A DNA stretch of 64,000 bases from Methylobacterium sp. J-070 (GCF_022829385.1 NZ_JAKSXX010000123.1:186001-250000), one strand, 5' to 3'; positions 17,076-25,852 are shown, counted from the stretch's first letter. The notes: generated by a model from the letters alone, not told the origin. Translations and numbers: made by a program.

Positions 17076-17093
17076 CTTCGGCTGCGGCCGAAG
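17076..17093. promoter_or_regulatory. Palindrome between RidA and ArsR-type genes
   Basis: Arms CTTCGGC (17076-17082) and GCCGAAG (17087-17093) with a 4-base centre lie in the 156-bp divergent intergenic region, 43 bp ahead of the regulator's start. An operator for the ArsR-type protein is the simplest reading. GC-rich palindromes also occur by chance in this genome. Confidence 0.35.
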
Positions 17094-17136
17094 TGTTCGG
17101 CCTTGCCGGTGGGCATAGCCGGTCTACAATCATCAG

Positions 17137-17823
17137 ATGCACACCGGTCCCAAAATCGCCCAGGTCGCCGCGCTGATCGGCGACCCGTCGCGCGCCAACA
17201 TCCTCGTCGGCCTGATGAACGGGCAGGCGCTCACCGCGTCCGAACTCGCCTACATTTCCGGCGTGACTCCACAGACCGCGAGCGGGCACCTCGCCAAGCT
17301 GAAGGAGGCTGGGCTGCTCGCGGGCGAGAAGCAGGGGCGGCACCGCTACTTCCGCCTCGCCTCACCGCAGGTCAGCCGGCTGCTGGAGGGATTGATGATC
17401 GTGGCGCAGGCAGGCCCGGCACGCGCTGCGCCCACCTGGCGCGGCGGTGATGAGCTTCGGAACGCCCGCACCTGCTACGACCACATGGCGGGCCGGGTCG
17501 CAGTTGCGATCGCCGATCGACTGATTGCAGACGGGCGCGTCGAACTGGACGATGACGGAGGCCAAGTCACGCAAGCAGGTTACGAGTTCCTCGCTGGGCT
17601 CGGCATCGACCTGTCGGGAAGGGCGAGACGGCGTGTGTTCTGCCGCCCATGCTTGGATTGGAGCGAGCGGCGTCCGCACTTGGCGGGCGTGGTGGGAGCA
17701 GCGCTGCTCGATCACGCGCTGGAGCAAGGCTGGGTCGAGCGGGTACGGGACAGTCGCGCGCTCACCGTGACGCCGTCTGGCGTGGCTGGTCTCGCGGCGT
17801 TCAGCGTTGAAGTGGCCTTATAA
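17137..17823 (+). CDS. ArsR-family winged-helix transcriptional regulator
   Basis: The protein has 228 residues. The N-terminal ArsR winged helix (about 5-90) includes IGDPSRANILVGLMNGQALTA, the recognition helix in SGVTPQTASGHLAKLKEAG, and wing residues HRYFRLAS. No metal-binding ELCVCDL motif is visible, so it is not a classical metal sensor. The C-terminal 130 residues contain several Cys (ARTCYDHMAG, RVFCRPCLDW) that could bind metal or sense redox state. Members of this long ArsR subgroup usually control a neighbouring ABM or MFS gene. The divergent arrangement with RidA and the monooxygenase supports that role. Confidence 0.88.
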   Translation: MHTGPKIAQVAALIGDPSRANILVGLMNGQALTASELAYISGVTPQTASGHLAKLKEAGLLAGEKQGRHRYFRLASPQVSRLLEGLMIVAQAGPARAAPTWRGGDELRNARTCYDHMAGRVAVAIADRLIADGRVELDDDGGQVTQAGYEFLAGLGIDLSGRARRRVFCRPCLDWSERRPHLAGVVGAALLDHALEQGWVERVRDSRALTVTPSGVAGLAAFSVEVAL

Positions 17824-18229
17824 GGTTGCTGGAACGGTCAAGGCCGTCACCCTCTTGGTACATGCAGGTGCGTTGACACACACGATTTGCTGCATGGCGA
17901 CTCCTGCTGCCAAGACACGATGATCTGAAGTGATGTTGCACGTCGAGGGTCGGCATCCGTCGCAAAGCGACGTCCGGTTCGCTCTTACCGCTCGCCTGGA
18001 AGTAGTCGGGCTGCTTCCCACCCATCTGAGACACTCACACGGGCCCAAGGCATGACAGAAACTGGCCGAAAGCGGCAAGTCCGCTTCGGAGCAGGTCAGC
18101 CGCAAAAGCGGATCGACGCTTACCAACCCGAAGCCGGCCGTCCCCGTCTACCAGCGGCGCCGCCAACCTTGCCGAACTCTTGGTAACGCCGTTGATGCAG
18201 TTCCCGTCCATCAGATGCCGCCGTTAGGT
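17824..18229. other. Stretch without a convincing gene
   Basis: No ORF here has a ribosome-binding site plus coding character. The segment contains only short overlapping frames on the minus strand. It separates the ArsR-type gene from the hairpin of the next minus-strand gene. Confidence 0.4.
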
Positions 18230-18258
18230 GGTCGGGCGCGCAAGAAGCTCGCCCGACC
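18230..18258 (-). terminator. Strong hairpin after the Ala/His-rich small gene
   Basis: Perfect 9-bp arms GGTCGGGCG (18230-18238) and CGCCCGACC (18250-18258) surround an 11-base loop, 22 bp past the stop of the minus-strand small gene. There is no U-run, but the stem is very stable. A terminator role fits the position. Confidence 0.5.
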
Positions 18259-18280
18259 GATTACTGATGGGGGTTCCCGA

Positions 18281-18475
18281 TCAGCGGCCGCCGGCGCTCT
18301 TGCCGTGAGCCTTGGTCGAGCTCTCGTGCGCCTTGGCGGAGTGGCCGTGCGCCTCTTCGGCGTGCTTCGCGGCTGCCTTGGCATCGCCCTTCCCATGGAG
18401 CTCGGCGGCCATCTTGTGCGACTTGGCGGCTGCCTCGTGGTGCTTGGACGCTTCAGTGTGGGATGCCTGGGCCAT
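18281..18475 (-). CDS. Small Ala/His/Lys-rich hydrophilic protein
   Basis: The product has 64 residues, starting MAQASHTEASKHHEAAAKSH, and is made almost wholly of Ala, His, Lys, Ser and Glu. It is probably one long amphipathic or disordered helix. Such short hydrophilic proteins are common in Methylobacterium relatives and behave like stress (hydrophilin-like) proteins, but no function is proven. AAGGA lies about 9 bases before the ATG. A related 80-residue protein is encoded at 20576-20818 on the same strand. They share a pattern of AA-x2-H, AAAKH/E and HS-x-KA-x-E. Confidence 0.7.
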   Translation of the reverse strand: MAQASHTEASKHHEAAAKSHKMAAELHGKGDAKAAAKHAEEAHGHSAKAHESSTKAHGKSAGGR

Positions 18476-19471
18476 GGCTGGTTTCCTTAAGGGGCACCAG
18501 TCAGCGGTGCTCGTTGCGGTCGTCGTGACCGGCGCCGTCCGGGCGAGCTTTCTCGACCGGCGTGCGAGGTGTCCTCGGGCGCGGCACGGATCAGTGCGCG
18601 GGCACCCGGCCGTTGGGGTGTAGCGGTCCCCCACCGAGGGAAGCTCCTGGTAGAGCCTGGAAATTCGGTTGTCGTGCGAAGGGCCGCTCTGCCGGGACAG
18701 GGCATCTAGGCCGTATGGACCGCTGGCCTGTCGAAGATGAAAGGCTGCGATGTCATGGCCCTGCGGCCGTGGTCGGAAGCCGCTGCCTATTTCCGCGACC
18801 TCTCGGTGAGTAGCTCGGTAGGGAGCCAGAGTTGTTCCAGAGGTCCACCGAGACGATCTCGGCGCCAAGTTCGATGTCACTCCGGGTCCTGTACCCGAGG
18901 ACTTCCATATCCGCGTCGGCGGTACGCTTCGGCGGCTCTATCACGCAAGCGGCCAAACTGATGAATTGACTCGGATGTCACTTCCGGCAAATCCTGTTGC
19001 TGTCTTTACGTTCAGAAAGACGTCGTCCTGCGCCACTTCGATCACTGAGATCAGCGTCACGTCGCAACACGCGCTCTTGAATGTCCCCGGAATCTGCGTC
19101 TCACTATATCGCCGGCTTCGTCGCTGTGACGTCGGGGACGGCAGTACGGAGCGCCGATGCGCTTGCAGACCGAGCGAGTTCATCCCGCACCGGCCCGGAT
19201 GCTAACCGGCCATCCGACGAATGAAGTGTAACGACAGAAGGTTCTGGCTGCGCGCACTATTTTCGACGCTCGGATCCGCGAATATGATGCTGCCGGCACT
19301 TCTTGGCCGAGATCCGGTACGGTATCCTCCGTCATCCGCTCGTCGCCTTGACAATGTTGCTTGCCGGTATGGCGCTGGGAATATGTGAGGGTCGATCGCC
19401 GTCCCCTGAGGACGAGCATGACGCAGATCAGGCATCTGCGCCGGGCGTCGTGGACGATCGATCCATCCGGA
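18476..19471. other. Stretch of about 1 kb without a convincing gene
   Basis: Many short ORFs occur on both strands but none combines a ribosome-binding site, family motif and coding composition. On the minus strand, short segments near 18.8 and 19.05 kb look weakly coding, as if left from decayed genes. No repeats or IS ends were recognised. Confidence 0.45.
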
Positions 19472-19744
19472 TCAGCCCTCTGACCGTGGCATGGGCCTCG
19501 CCTGAAGAACGGCGGCTCGCACGAAAGGGCGCTTCAGTCCGATCCCGACCTTCGGACGACCGACGAATTCCTGGGCGCCTGGGTGGCTCCGCACCGCTTT
19601 GACGAGGTTCAGTCGATAGCCTGCCCGGAAGAGGAACACGCTGGCGGCCGAGCCCGACAGGAAGGCTTCGACTGCCGTGTCGACCTCGTCTTCCGAGACA
19701 AGTCCCCGTTCGCACAACGTCCCGATCGTTTGAAAATCAATCAT
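19472..19744 (-). CDS. Small hypothetical protein
   Basis: The product has 90 residues, starting MIDFQTIGTLCERGLVSEDE. Its first half is a predicted helical, acidic segment (DEVDTAVEAFLSGSAASVFLFRAGYRLNLVKAV). Its second half is basic. Third codon positions are GC-rich, which supports coding. The ribosome-binding site is poor for both this ATG and the one three codons upstream. I do not recognise the family, and the neighbours give no clue. Confidence 0.5.
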   Translation of the reverse strand: MIDFQTIGTLCERGLVSEDEVDTAVEAFLSGSAASVFLFRAGYRLNLVKAVRSHPGAQEFVGRPKVGIGLKRPFVRAAVLQARPMPRSEG

Positions 19745-20093
19745 CTTATGCATGTAGGGCGCGGGCAGACGACGCCGAGCGGATCGTCACGATCGAACCA
19801 CGCATCGCCTGCGCCGATGCGTTCGAGATTGCCTCGCTTCCGCCTGACCCTGTCGCTCGGCTTGGTTTGCTTCGGAGGGCGATGGCTCCGGCCCAGACAA
19901 CAAGCGATGCCGTCGCGATGCCGACGTCGGACCATAATTGCCGAAGCACGCGGCCCGTTCAACACGTGGTCAACGAAGACCGATGCCGGGAGGATGATCC
20001 GCGCCTTCCCACAGGCGCAACCATCGCGCCCTCGTACCCCACCGCGGAGTCCGAGGGGTGAAGTTGAGATCGGTCCTGCAGCGCGAACGGAAC
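19745..20093. other. Stretch without a convincing gene
   Basis: Overlapping short frames only; no motif, repeat or site was recognised. It probably holds the promoter of the 90-residue protein gene. Confidence 0.4.
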
Positions 20094-20366
20094 TCAGCTT
20101 CCGATTGAAGGCCTGTCGGCCCGGGCCGTCATGATCGCCTGAGCACAGGTGAGCACACATTCCCGACTGCTGTGGTCTCCCAGGGCAGTCCAGAGGCGGA
20201 GCATTTCGAGCGCGTCGTCGAGTTCGCGGATGGCCTTCGGATCGTCGCAGAAATCACTCGGCAGAAAGCCGAGGGCATCTGCCACGCGCTCGCAAGTCCT
20301 GAGAGCGATCCGCTCGTCGTTCCCTTGCGTGAAAGCGGTCAGAATATCGCGCATCGCCGATCTCAT
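20094..20366 (-). CDS. Small hypothetical protein, helical
   Basis: The product has about 90 residues, with MRDILTAFTQGNDERIALRT and ERVADALGFLPSDFCDDPKA. It looks like a compact all-helical cytoplasmic protein. The start is uncertain among ATGs at 20366 and 20354 and a further upstream one at 20417, none with a strong ribosome-binding site. Codon composition is consistent with coding. No domain was recognised. It lies between two small-protein genes on the same strand. Confidence 0.5.
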   Translation of the reverse strand: MRSAMRDILTAFTQGNDERIALRTCERVADALGFLPSDFCDDPKAIRELDDALEMLRLWTALGDHSSRECVLTCAQAIMTARADRPSIGS

Positions 20367-20575
20367 TCTGAAGCGGAGGATGGCTGCGGCGGCGGGGCGG
20401 ATTGCGGTGGCACGCATCCCAAAACGTTGATCCCGCCCGACGGCGTCCGGTCAGGGTTCGGGGGGTGCGCCGGCGACGGATCTGGGAATGTCGCGTCGGG
20501 CCGCTCAGGACCCATGGGGTTTGTCATGAGGGGGCTCCTCGTCACGGGAGTCGGGCGGACTGGGGGAGCGGACCC

Positions 20576-20818
20576 TCAATCCATGAAGTGCCAGGCGGCC
20601 TCGGCCGCCTGGCGGTCGTGAACGATGCCGTCTGGTCGAAGGGCGACTTCCTCGATCCGGGCCTTCTCGGAATGGTCCAGAGCCAGATCCCGCTCCTTCG
20701 CGGCGGCGGCGTGCTCACCGTTGGCCAGATGCCGCGCGGAATGCCGGTAGTGGGCGGCCGCCCGGTCGTGCTGATGCGCGGCCTCCTCGCAGGTCCGTGC
20801 CATCTCGGTCATCGCCAT
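20576..20818 (-). CDS. Small Ala/His-rich hydrophilic protein (paralogue)
   Basis: This is an 80-residue Ala/His/Glu-rich protein with MARTCEEAAHQHDRAAAHYR and ANGEHAAAAKERDLALDHSE. It is predicted helical and amphipathic, with no membrane segment. GAGGA precedes the ATG by 9 bases. It resembles the 64-residue protein at 18281-18475 in residue pattern and size, so the two are probably diverged paralogues. Function is unknown. A stress-protective role is inferred from composition and from the PRC-barrel and BON genes nearby. Confidence 0.65.
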   Translation of the reverse strand: MAMTEMARTCEEAAHQHDRAAAHYRHSARHLANGEHAAAAKERDLALDHSEKARIEEVALRPDGIVHDRQAAEAAWHFMD

Positions 20819-20869
20819 CGCCGGTCGTCCTCGCGGTTCTGGTTCGGAGATGTGTCCACCCGCAACCCC

Positions 20870-21439
20870 TCAATGGCGGATCTGGGTCTGCGCCATGTCG
20901 CGGTCCCAGGTGGTCCGGGCCGCCGCGCGGGCGGCGCGGGCGGCGTTCGCGGTGGCCGTGGCGGCCCGGACGATGGAGGCCCGCGCGGCCGTCGTCGCCT
21001 GACGCATCGCCGTCATATTCGAACGGACCGAGGCTTCGGCGGCGTCCCTGGAGGTCTGCACCGCCAGTCGCGTCGCCTCCACGGATGTCCGCGCGGCATC
21101 AGCAGCCTTCCGCATCGAGGCGTTCGCCGCGACGCCCGCCGCGGTGTTGGCCTCGGTGATCTTGGTCTCGGCGCGTGTCGCCGCCTCCGCGGCGTCGGTG
21201 GCGAGCTTGCCGATCATAGCGGCGGATTGCTTCGGGGCATCCGTCACCGCCGCCTTCGAGGCCTGCAGCGCGAGCCGGGCCGCCTCACGGGCCGCATCGG
21301 CGGCTTGGCTGGCCGCGCGCCCCGCCTCGCGCATCGTCGACGCCGGATTCGCCGCGGTGGTGGCCGGCTGCTGCGCCTGGGCCGCGGTCATGGTCGACAG
21401 GACGAGGAAAGTCGTCGTCAGGACGGTCATCGTTCGCAT
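20870..21439 (-). CDS. Exported Ala-rich coiled-coil protein
   Basis: The protein has 189 residues. A Sec signal peptide (MRTMTVLTTTFLVLSTMTAAQAQ, cleavage near AQA) is followed by about 165 residues dominated by Ala, Thr, Arg and Lys in continuous heptad-like order (for example AADAAREAARLALQASKAAV). This predicts a long periplasmic helical or coiled-coil rod, like late-embryogenesis-abundant or apolipoprotein-like proteins. A TTG four codons upstream is the alternative start. It is 61 bp before the PRC-barrel gene's end on the same strand. The role is likely envelope stress protection, by analogy only. Confidence 0.7.
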   Translation of the reverse strand: MRTMTVLTTTFLVLSTMTAAQAQQPATTAANPASTMREAGRAASQAADAAREAARLALQASKAAVTDAPKQSAAMIGKLATDAAEAATRAETKITEANTAAGVAANASMRKAADAARTSVEATRLAVQTSRDAAEASVRSNMTAMRQATTAARASIVRAATATANAARAARAAARTTWDRDMAQTQIRH

Positions 21440-21500
21440 GGGAGATTCCAATCGTGTGTCGAGGCGTGGAAGGCTGGCCTTCGGCCGGCCGAGGCGCGGC

Positions 21501-22382
21501 TCAGTCCGTCCGCGGGGTCTTCACGGCGGCCTTCCAGTAGGCGTCCGCCTTCGCGGTCTGCTGGGCGAACGGCTCCGCCTTCGTGAAGCGGCCCTCGATG
21601 ATCCGCGGGGCCTGATCCATGCCGTCCTTACTCGTATCGAGGACGAGGATGTTCAGGTTCGGCGTGACCTTGAACTGGCCCCAGGGAACCGCGACGTGGC
21701 GCTCGCCGAGGCCGAAGACGCCGCCGCGGGCGACGACGAGGTAGGCGATCGTGCCGCCCTGTGGACCCATGACGATGTCGTCGACGCTGCCGAGCGCCAC
21801 GTTGCCCGGCGTGCGCACCTCGCTCCCGAGCAGGTCGTCCGAGCGGAATGCCGTCGCGTGTGAGGCGACCGGCTTCGCGAGCGCGAGTTCCTGCGTGCGG
21901 AAGCCCAGGGCGTTCGCGACCCGAAGGTCGCGGCCCTGCATGTCCGCCTTGTAGGCGTCGTAGCTCGCCCGGATCTGGACCAGCACGTCCTCGCAGGCCT
22001 GCTGCTGGCCATGGCGCGCCAGGATGTCGGCGCCCCCGAGCAGGACGCGGACCTCGTATCCGGGGCGGACGTTCGCGTACCGCAGCATCGCGGACGCGGC
22101 GCCCATCGCCAGGCCGGCATCGGACCCTGCCGTTCCGAACCAGTACCCGCCGAGCGGATACCCGTAGCCGTAGCCCGAGCCGCCCAGCCAGTACCCGTCC
22201 GTCTCCATCTGCGCGTCGAAGGTTTTGAGGTGGCCGAGGCAGGCCTGGGCCGGCTTGGCATCCGCGTCTGGTGGGATCGCCACCGCCGGATCGGCCCCCG
22301 GTACGCCGGCGGCGCGGAGCGGCGTCGACAGCATCAGGGCGGTGCAGACGCCGAGCGACAGGGGGCGGATGAGACGGCGCAT
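21501..22382 (-). CDS. Secreted PRC-barrel domain protein
   Basis: The product has 293 residues. An N-terminal signal peptide (LGVCTALMLSTPLRAAG) precedes a Gly/Tyr-rich patch (LGGSGYGYGYPLGGYWFG) and a helical region. A PRC-barrel domain follows (about 190-255): RSDDLLGSEVRTPGNVALG, VDDIVMGPQGGTIAYLVVAR, VFGLGERHVAVPWGQFKV. PRC-barrels bind RNA or proteins and are frequent in alphaproteobacterial exported stress proteins. The ATG is preceded by a weak ribosome-binding site. The triple-BON gene lies 40 bp upstream on the same strand, so they may be one unit. Confidence 0.85.
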   Translation of the reverse strand: MRRLIRPLSLGVCTALMLSTPLRAAGVPGADPAVAIPPDADAKPAQACLGHLKTFDAQMETDGYWLGGSGYGYGYPLGGYWFGTAGSDAGLAMGAASAMLRYANVRPGYEVRVLLGGADILARHGQQQACEDVLVQIRASYDAYKADMQGRDLRVANALGFRTQELALAKPVASHATAFRSDDLLGSEVRTPGNVALGSVDDIVMGPQGGTIAYLVVARGGVFGLGERHVAVPWGQFKVTPNLNILVLDTSKDGMDQAPRIIEGRFTKAEPFAQQTAKADAYWKAAVKTPRTD

Positions 22383-22422
22383 GGCAGGTTCCTCGACGGG
22401 AAGCTCAGAAGACCGACGTCGG

Positions 22423-23073
22423 TCAGACGATGGCGAGGTCGTTCTCGACGATGGCGACCCCCGGGGAGCCCCAGGCCGTAACGGCGGCGAGTCGGCGTTC
22501 GTGCTCGGTATGGACGCTGCCCGTCAGCCGGACGCGGTCGCCCTCGACGTCGACGCCGACGCGCTTCGGATCGAAGAACCACGACCGCCCGAGCGCACCC
22601 TTGATGCCCTCGGCGATGTCACGGGCGTTCGCGCGCGGCTTGATCGTGATCCGGTTCGAGAGACCGACGACGCCCAGCAGCGAGCGGATGTCGAGAGCGG
22701 CAGCCTCCTTCTGGAAGTTCCAGTCGACGGCCCCGTTCAGGGTCACCCAGCCATCCTGGACCTCTGCCGTGACCGTGTCAGGGCGGATCGCGGCGTCCCA
22801 GTCCAGACGGTTGACGACGGCGGCCGCGATATCCGCGTCGGTGCGACGATGATCGAAGGCGAGGTCCACCGCGATATCCCCGGCGACGGCCTTCACCCCT
22901 TTGACCCGGCGGGCGGCGGCCTCGGCGGCGTGCTTCTGCGCGAAGCTGTCGACGTGGCCGGTCAACGTGACGATCCCGTCCCGCGCGGTCGCCCCGAGAT
23001 CCGTGGCAGTCACGCTCGGATCCCAGGACAGCGCAGCGAGCACGTCCTGCGTGAGTCTTGCATCGGCGATCAT
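22423..23073 (-). CDS. Triple-BON-domain protein
   Basis: The protein has 216 residues built of three BON domains: about 1-72 (TARDGIVTLTGHVDSFAQKH), 78-148 (VQDGWVTLNGAVDWNFQKEA) and 150-216 (VEGDRVRLTGSVHTEHERR). BON domains bind phospholipid surfaces and accompany osmotic or envelope stress. There is no signal peptide, so it acts in the cytoplasm or at the inner face. The ATG at 23073 was chosen because both paralogues in this window start at the matching residue. Those paralogues (26536-27183 and 30526-31176) share its length and order. Unlike them, no TTGYGGTSGATCAA box was seen upstream. Confidence 0.85.
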   Translation of the reverse strand: MIADARLTQDVLAALSWDPSVTATDLGATARDGIVTLTGHVDSFAQKHAAEAAARRVKGVKAVAGDIAVDLAFDHRRTDADIAAAVVNRLDWDAAIRPDTVTAEVQDGWVTLNGAVDWNFQKEAAALDIRSLLGVVGLSNRITIKPRANARDIAEGIKGALGRSWFFDPKRVGVDVEGDRVRLTGSVHTEHERRLAAVTAWGSPGVAIVENDLAIV

Positions 23074-23312
23074 GACGGCATGCTTTCGTCGCTGAGACCC
23101 TCTTGGCGATCTGATCACCGGATCTTCTGGACGGCATCTTAGCGTCTCTGCCCAATACATGGCCCAAGCATTTTCGACATTTGGCTATGCAGGGATGGAT
23201 ACGTCGCGGTCGAACGAAACATGCCCCCGGGCGACGCTTCGACCCCGTAACGGGGGAGGCAGGACGTCCGGTGCGGGGAAGCGATCCGCGGAGGGCGGCC
23301 GTGCCCGAGCTG

Positions 23313-24242
23313 TCAGCCGGCCACCGCCTGGTCGGGTTGCCCGCTCGCATCGGCGGGTTGAAGGACTGCCGTGAGCGCGTGAATGCAGTCCGTAATGTGG
23401 GTCAGGACCACCCGGATCCGCGGGGTGTCGCGGTTGTCCTTGTGAACCAGCAGCAGGATGTCGGCGCTGGGGGGCTCGGTCGGGACCGGGAGGCGCGTCA
23501 ACCGCGTCTCCCGGTCGCCGCGGAAGCGTGCCAGGCAGGCCAGGCCGCCCCCGCCGGCTGCGGCGAGCACGGCGGCCTCGTGGCTGCTGGTCTGAAGAAC
23601 CACGGTGGCACGGGACGCCAGCTCGGTCAGCCACGCGGACTGGGTCATCTCCTGCGTGTCTTCGAGCTGCGTGATCAGACGATGGCCGGTGCAACCGTCG
23701 TCGATGTCCAGACCGCCATGGGTCCGGAGGTAATCCGGCGTCGCGTAGATCCCGAAGGCGATGCTCCCGATACGCCGCACGACAAGGTCGTGCTGCTCGG
23801 GCGGGCGCATGCGCAGGGAGATGTCGGCCTCGCGCATCGCCAGGCTCAGCTCCCGCGGGTTGGGAATGAGCTCGATCATGATGTCGGGGTGCTGCTCGTG
23901 AAGCTGGGCGAAGCTCGGCGCGAGGATGTGGGCGGCCAGCGTCTCGGCGCAGGTCACCCGAACCAGGCCGCGCAGGCGGGTGTCGCGCCCGGTGACGTCG
24001 CGTTCGAGGGCGATGGCTTCCGCCTCCAGCCGCTCGGCCTTCTCGCGAACGTCGACACCCGCCAAGGTCGGAACGTAGCCGTCCGGCGTCCGGTTGAGCA
24101 GGCGCACCGCGAGCGTCGCTTCCAACGAGTTCAGGCGCCGCCCGACGGTCGATTGCGAGACATGCAGCACCTTGGCGGCGGCCGAGAGCGAGCCGTGCCG
24201 GGAGAGCGCCAGGAAAAACCGCAGGTCGTCCCAGTCAAGCAT
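23313..24242 (-). CDS. LysR-family transcriptional regulator
   Basis: The protein has 309 residues. The N-terminal winged helix reads DWDDLRFFLALSRHGSLSAA and VSQSTVGRRLNSLEATLAVR, and a substrate-binding domain covers about 90-295. The QSTVGRRL pattern places it in the LysR subgroup that often regulates a divergent gene. The ATG at 24242 faces the OsmC-like gene across 157 bp that contain a palindrome with a T-N11-A core. It likely represses or activates that gene and itself. The effector is unknown. Confidence 0.9.
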   Translation of the reverse strand: MLDWDDLRFFLALSRHGSLSAAAKVLHVSQSTVGRRLNSLEATLAVRLLNRTPDGYVPTLAGVDVREKAERLEAEAIALERDVTGRDTRLRGLVRVTCAETLAAHILAPSFAQLHEQHPDIMIELIPNPRELSLAMREADISLRMRPPEQHDLVVRRIGSIAFGIYATPDYLRTHGGLDIDDGCTGHRLITQLEDTQEMTQSAWLTELASRATVVLQTSSHEAAVLAAAGGGGLACLARFRGDRETRLTRLPVPTEPPSADILLLVHKDNRDTPRIRVVLTHITDCIHALTAVLQPADASGQPDQAVAG

Positions 24243-24334
24243 GCGCCGCCCGCGATCCGTTTTTGCATTCCCCGTCGTCGACTTTGGTGGCCGACTTCGT
24301 CGCCGGGAAGCCTATACTTAATCACGGGATATAA

Positions 24335-24345
24335 CCACGGCGTGG
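24335..24345. promoter_or_regulatory. Candidate LysR-binding palindrome
   Basis: CCACG-G-CGTGG is a perfect 11-bp palindrome flanked by AA and AT. It lies midway between the divergent LysR and OsmC-like genes. Its flanks give a T-N11-A spacing expected for LysR-type regulators. A TATACTTAAT stretch just left of it could be a -10 element. Confidence 0.4.
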
Positions 24346-24399
24346 ATTTCTTCGGGGTTCGAGAATTTCAAAGCCGGCTATCCGCGCGAAGGTAACTTC

Positions 24400-24966
24400 A
24401 TGGCACGAACACCGATGACCCCGCCCGCCGTGGTTCCCGCGCCCATCGATGAACGCGAGTTCCAGGCGACCATCGCCAGAGGCAGGGCGGACCCGACTGC
24501 CGTCCGGACCCTCCGGTGCCGGACGGTGGCGCAGGGACGCCTGAGCCAGCTGAACTACATCCGGAACCTGCCGCCGCAGCCCGTCATGGAGGACGAGCCC
24601 GAGGGCCTGCTCGGCGACAGCACCGCGCCGAACGCCTCGGAAGCCCTGCTCGCCGCGTTGGGCTCGTGCCTGTCCATCGGGATCCATGCCAACGCCCTCG
24701 GTCGGGGCATCCCGATCCGTTCGCTCGAGCTGAGCGTCGAGGCCGACATCAACACGACCTCGGTCTGGGGGAGCGGGGACCTCCACCCGAAGACGATCGG
24801 CTTCGAGACGATCCGCGTCGCGGTGAACATCGACGCGGATGCATCGCGAAAAACCCTGGCGGCCCTGATCAAGCACACGGTTCTCTGGTCCCCGGTCGCG
24901 AATACGCTCCACAACCCGGTTCACCTCGACGTGGCCCTCGCACCGGCCGCAGCTGCCGCAGCCTGA
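24400..24966 (+). CDS. OsmC-family protein with only one of the two conserved cysteines
   Basis: The protein has 188 residues. The fold pattern is clear: NASEALLAALGSCLSIGIHANALG holds the first redox Cys in the central helix, and residues 100-180 form the second beta-alpha half. In OsmC/Ohr peroxidases a second Cys lies in a CP-V motif. Here the matching site reads LWSPVANTL, so that Cys is Ser. The thiol-dependent peroxidase reaction may therefore be lost or changed. GAAGG precedes the ATG. It is divergent from the LysR gene, which probably regulates it. Confidence 0.82.
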   Translation: MARTPMTPPAVVPAPIDEREFQATIARGRADPTAVRTLRCRTVAQGRLSQLNYIRNLPPQPVMEDEPEGLLGDSTAPNASEALLAALGSCLSIGIHANALGRGIPIRSLELSVEADINTTSVWGSGDLHPKTIGFETIRVAVNIDADASRKTLAALIKHTVLWSPVANTLHNPVHLDVALAPAAAAAA

Positions 24967-25108
24967 TGCGGGCCGGATCAGAGGCTTATCACACCCATCC
25001 TTACGACCGGTCCGCGAGCGGCGTAACGGTGGCGGTCTTCATACTCAACGGGGTCAGCACAATCGCCGATCGGCAGACGCGGCCGTTTCCAGCGGGAAGG
25101 ACAAGCTC

Positions 25109-25852
25109 ATGTCGATCCATTCGTCGCTGGCCGCAGCGACCACCAAGCTGCCCATTCCTGTTCTTTCCACCTATTCGGTCGGACACTTCGAAAAGCTCCG
25201 TCTCATCAGCCTGTCGACCGCCCTGCCGCTGGCGGAGCGCGACACGCTGGAGCCGTTGAGCCGGCGGGTCTCGCTCGACCGGAAGGAAAACCTCTTCCGT
25301 CAGGACGAGCCCGCGGGATCGGTCTACAATGTCAGCTCGGGGGCGCTGCGCCTGTATCGCATCCTGCCGGACGGACGTCGTCAGGTCACGGGCTTCGCCT
25401 TCCCGGGCGACTTCCTCGGGCTGTCGCTCCTCGACCGGTTCAACGTCTCCGCGGATGCGCTCGGACCGGTGACCGCCTGCCGCTTCGATCGGCGGGCCTT
25501 CATGGAGCTGGTCCGGTCCCAGCCGAACCTGATGATGCACCTGCACGAGATCACGGGCCATGAGCTGTCCCGGGCCAAGGACATGATGGTGCTGCTCGGC
25601 CGGCGCACCGCCGACGAGAAGATCGCCGCCTTCCTGATGGGTTTGCGGGCGCGCTACGCGCAGATCGGATGGAGCGCGGTCACCCTCGAACTCCCGATGA
25701 ACCGCCTCGACATCGCCGACCATCTCGGCCTGACCATCGAGACCGTCAGCCGGACTTTGTCGCGCCTCGACCGGGAGGGCTGCATCCTGATCGTGCCGGG
25801 GGGCGTGCGCCTCGTCGACCACGCCAGACTCGACCGGCTGTCGGCGCACTGA
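25109..25852 (+). CDS. Crp/Fnr-family regulator, FixK-like
   Basis: The 247-residue protein has a cyclic-nucleotide-binding-type beta barrel (about 35-150, EPAGSVYNVSSGALRLYRILP and GFAFPGDFLGLSL) and a C-terminal helix-turn-helix RLDIADHLGLTIETVSRTLS. That recognition helix is the one used by Fnr/FixK proteins, which bind TTGAT-N4-ATCAA-type sites. The N-terminal Cys cluster of Fnr is absent, so it does not carry a 4Fe-4S oxygen sensor and is more like FixK. GAAGGA lies 9 bases before the ATG. Three FixK-like boxes occur within the next 7 kb, so these are its probable targets. Confidence 0.88.
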   Translation: MSIHSSLAAATTKLPIPVLSTYSVGHFEKLRLISLSTALPLAERDTLEPLSRRVSLDRKENLFRQDEPAGSVYNVSSGALRLYRILPDGRRQVTGFAFPGDFLGLSLLDRFNVSADALGPVTACRFDRRAFMELVRSQPNLMMHLHEITGHELSRAKDMMVLLGRRTADEKIAAFLMGLRARYAQIGWSAVTLELPMNRLDIADHLGLTIETVSRTLSRLDREGCILIVPGGVRLVDHARLDRLSAH

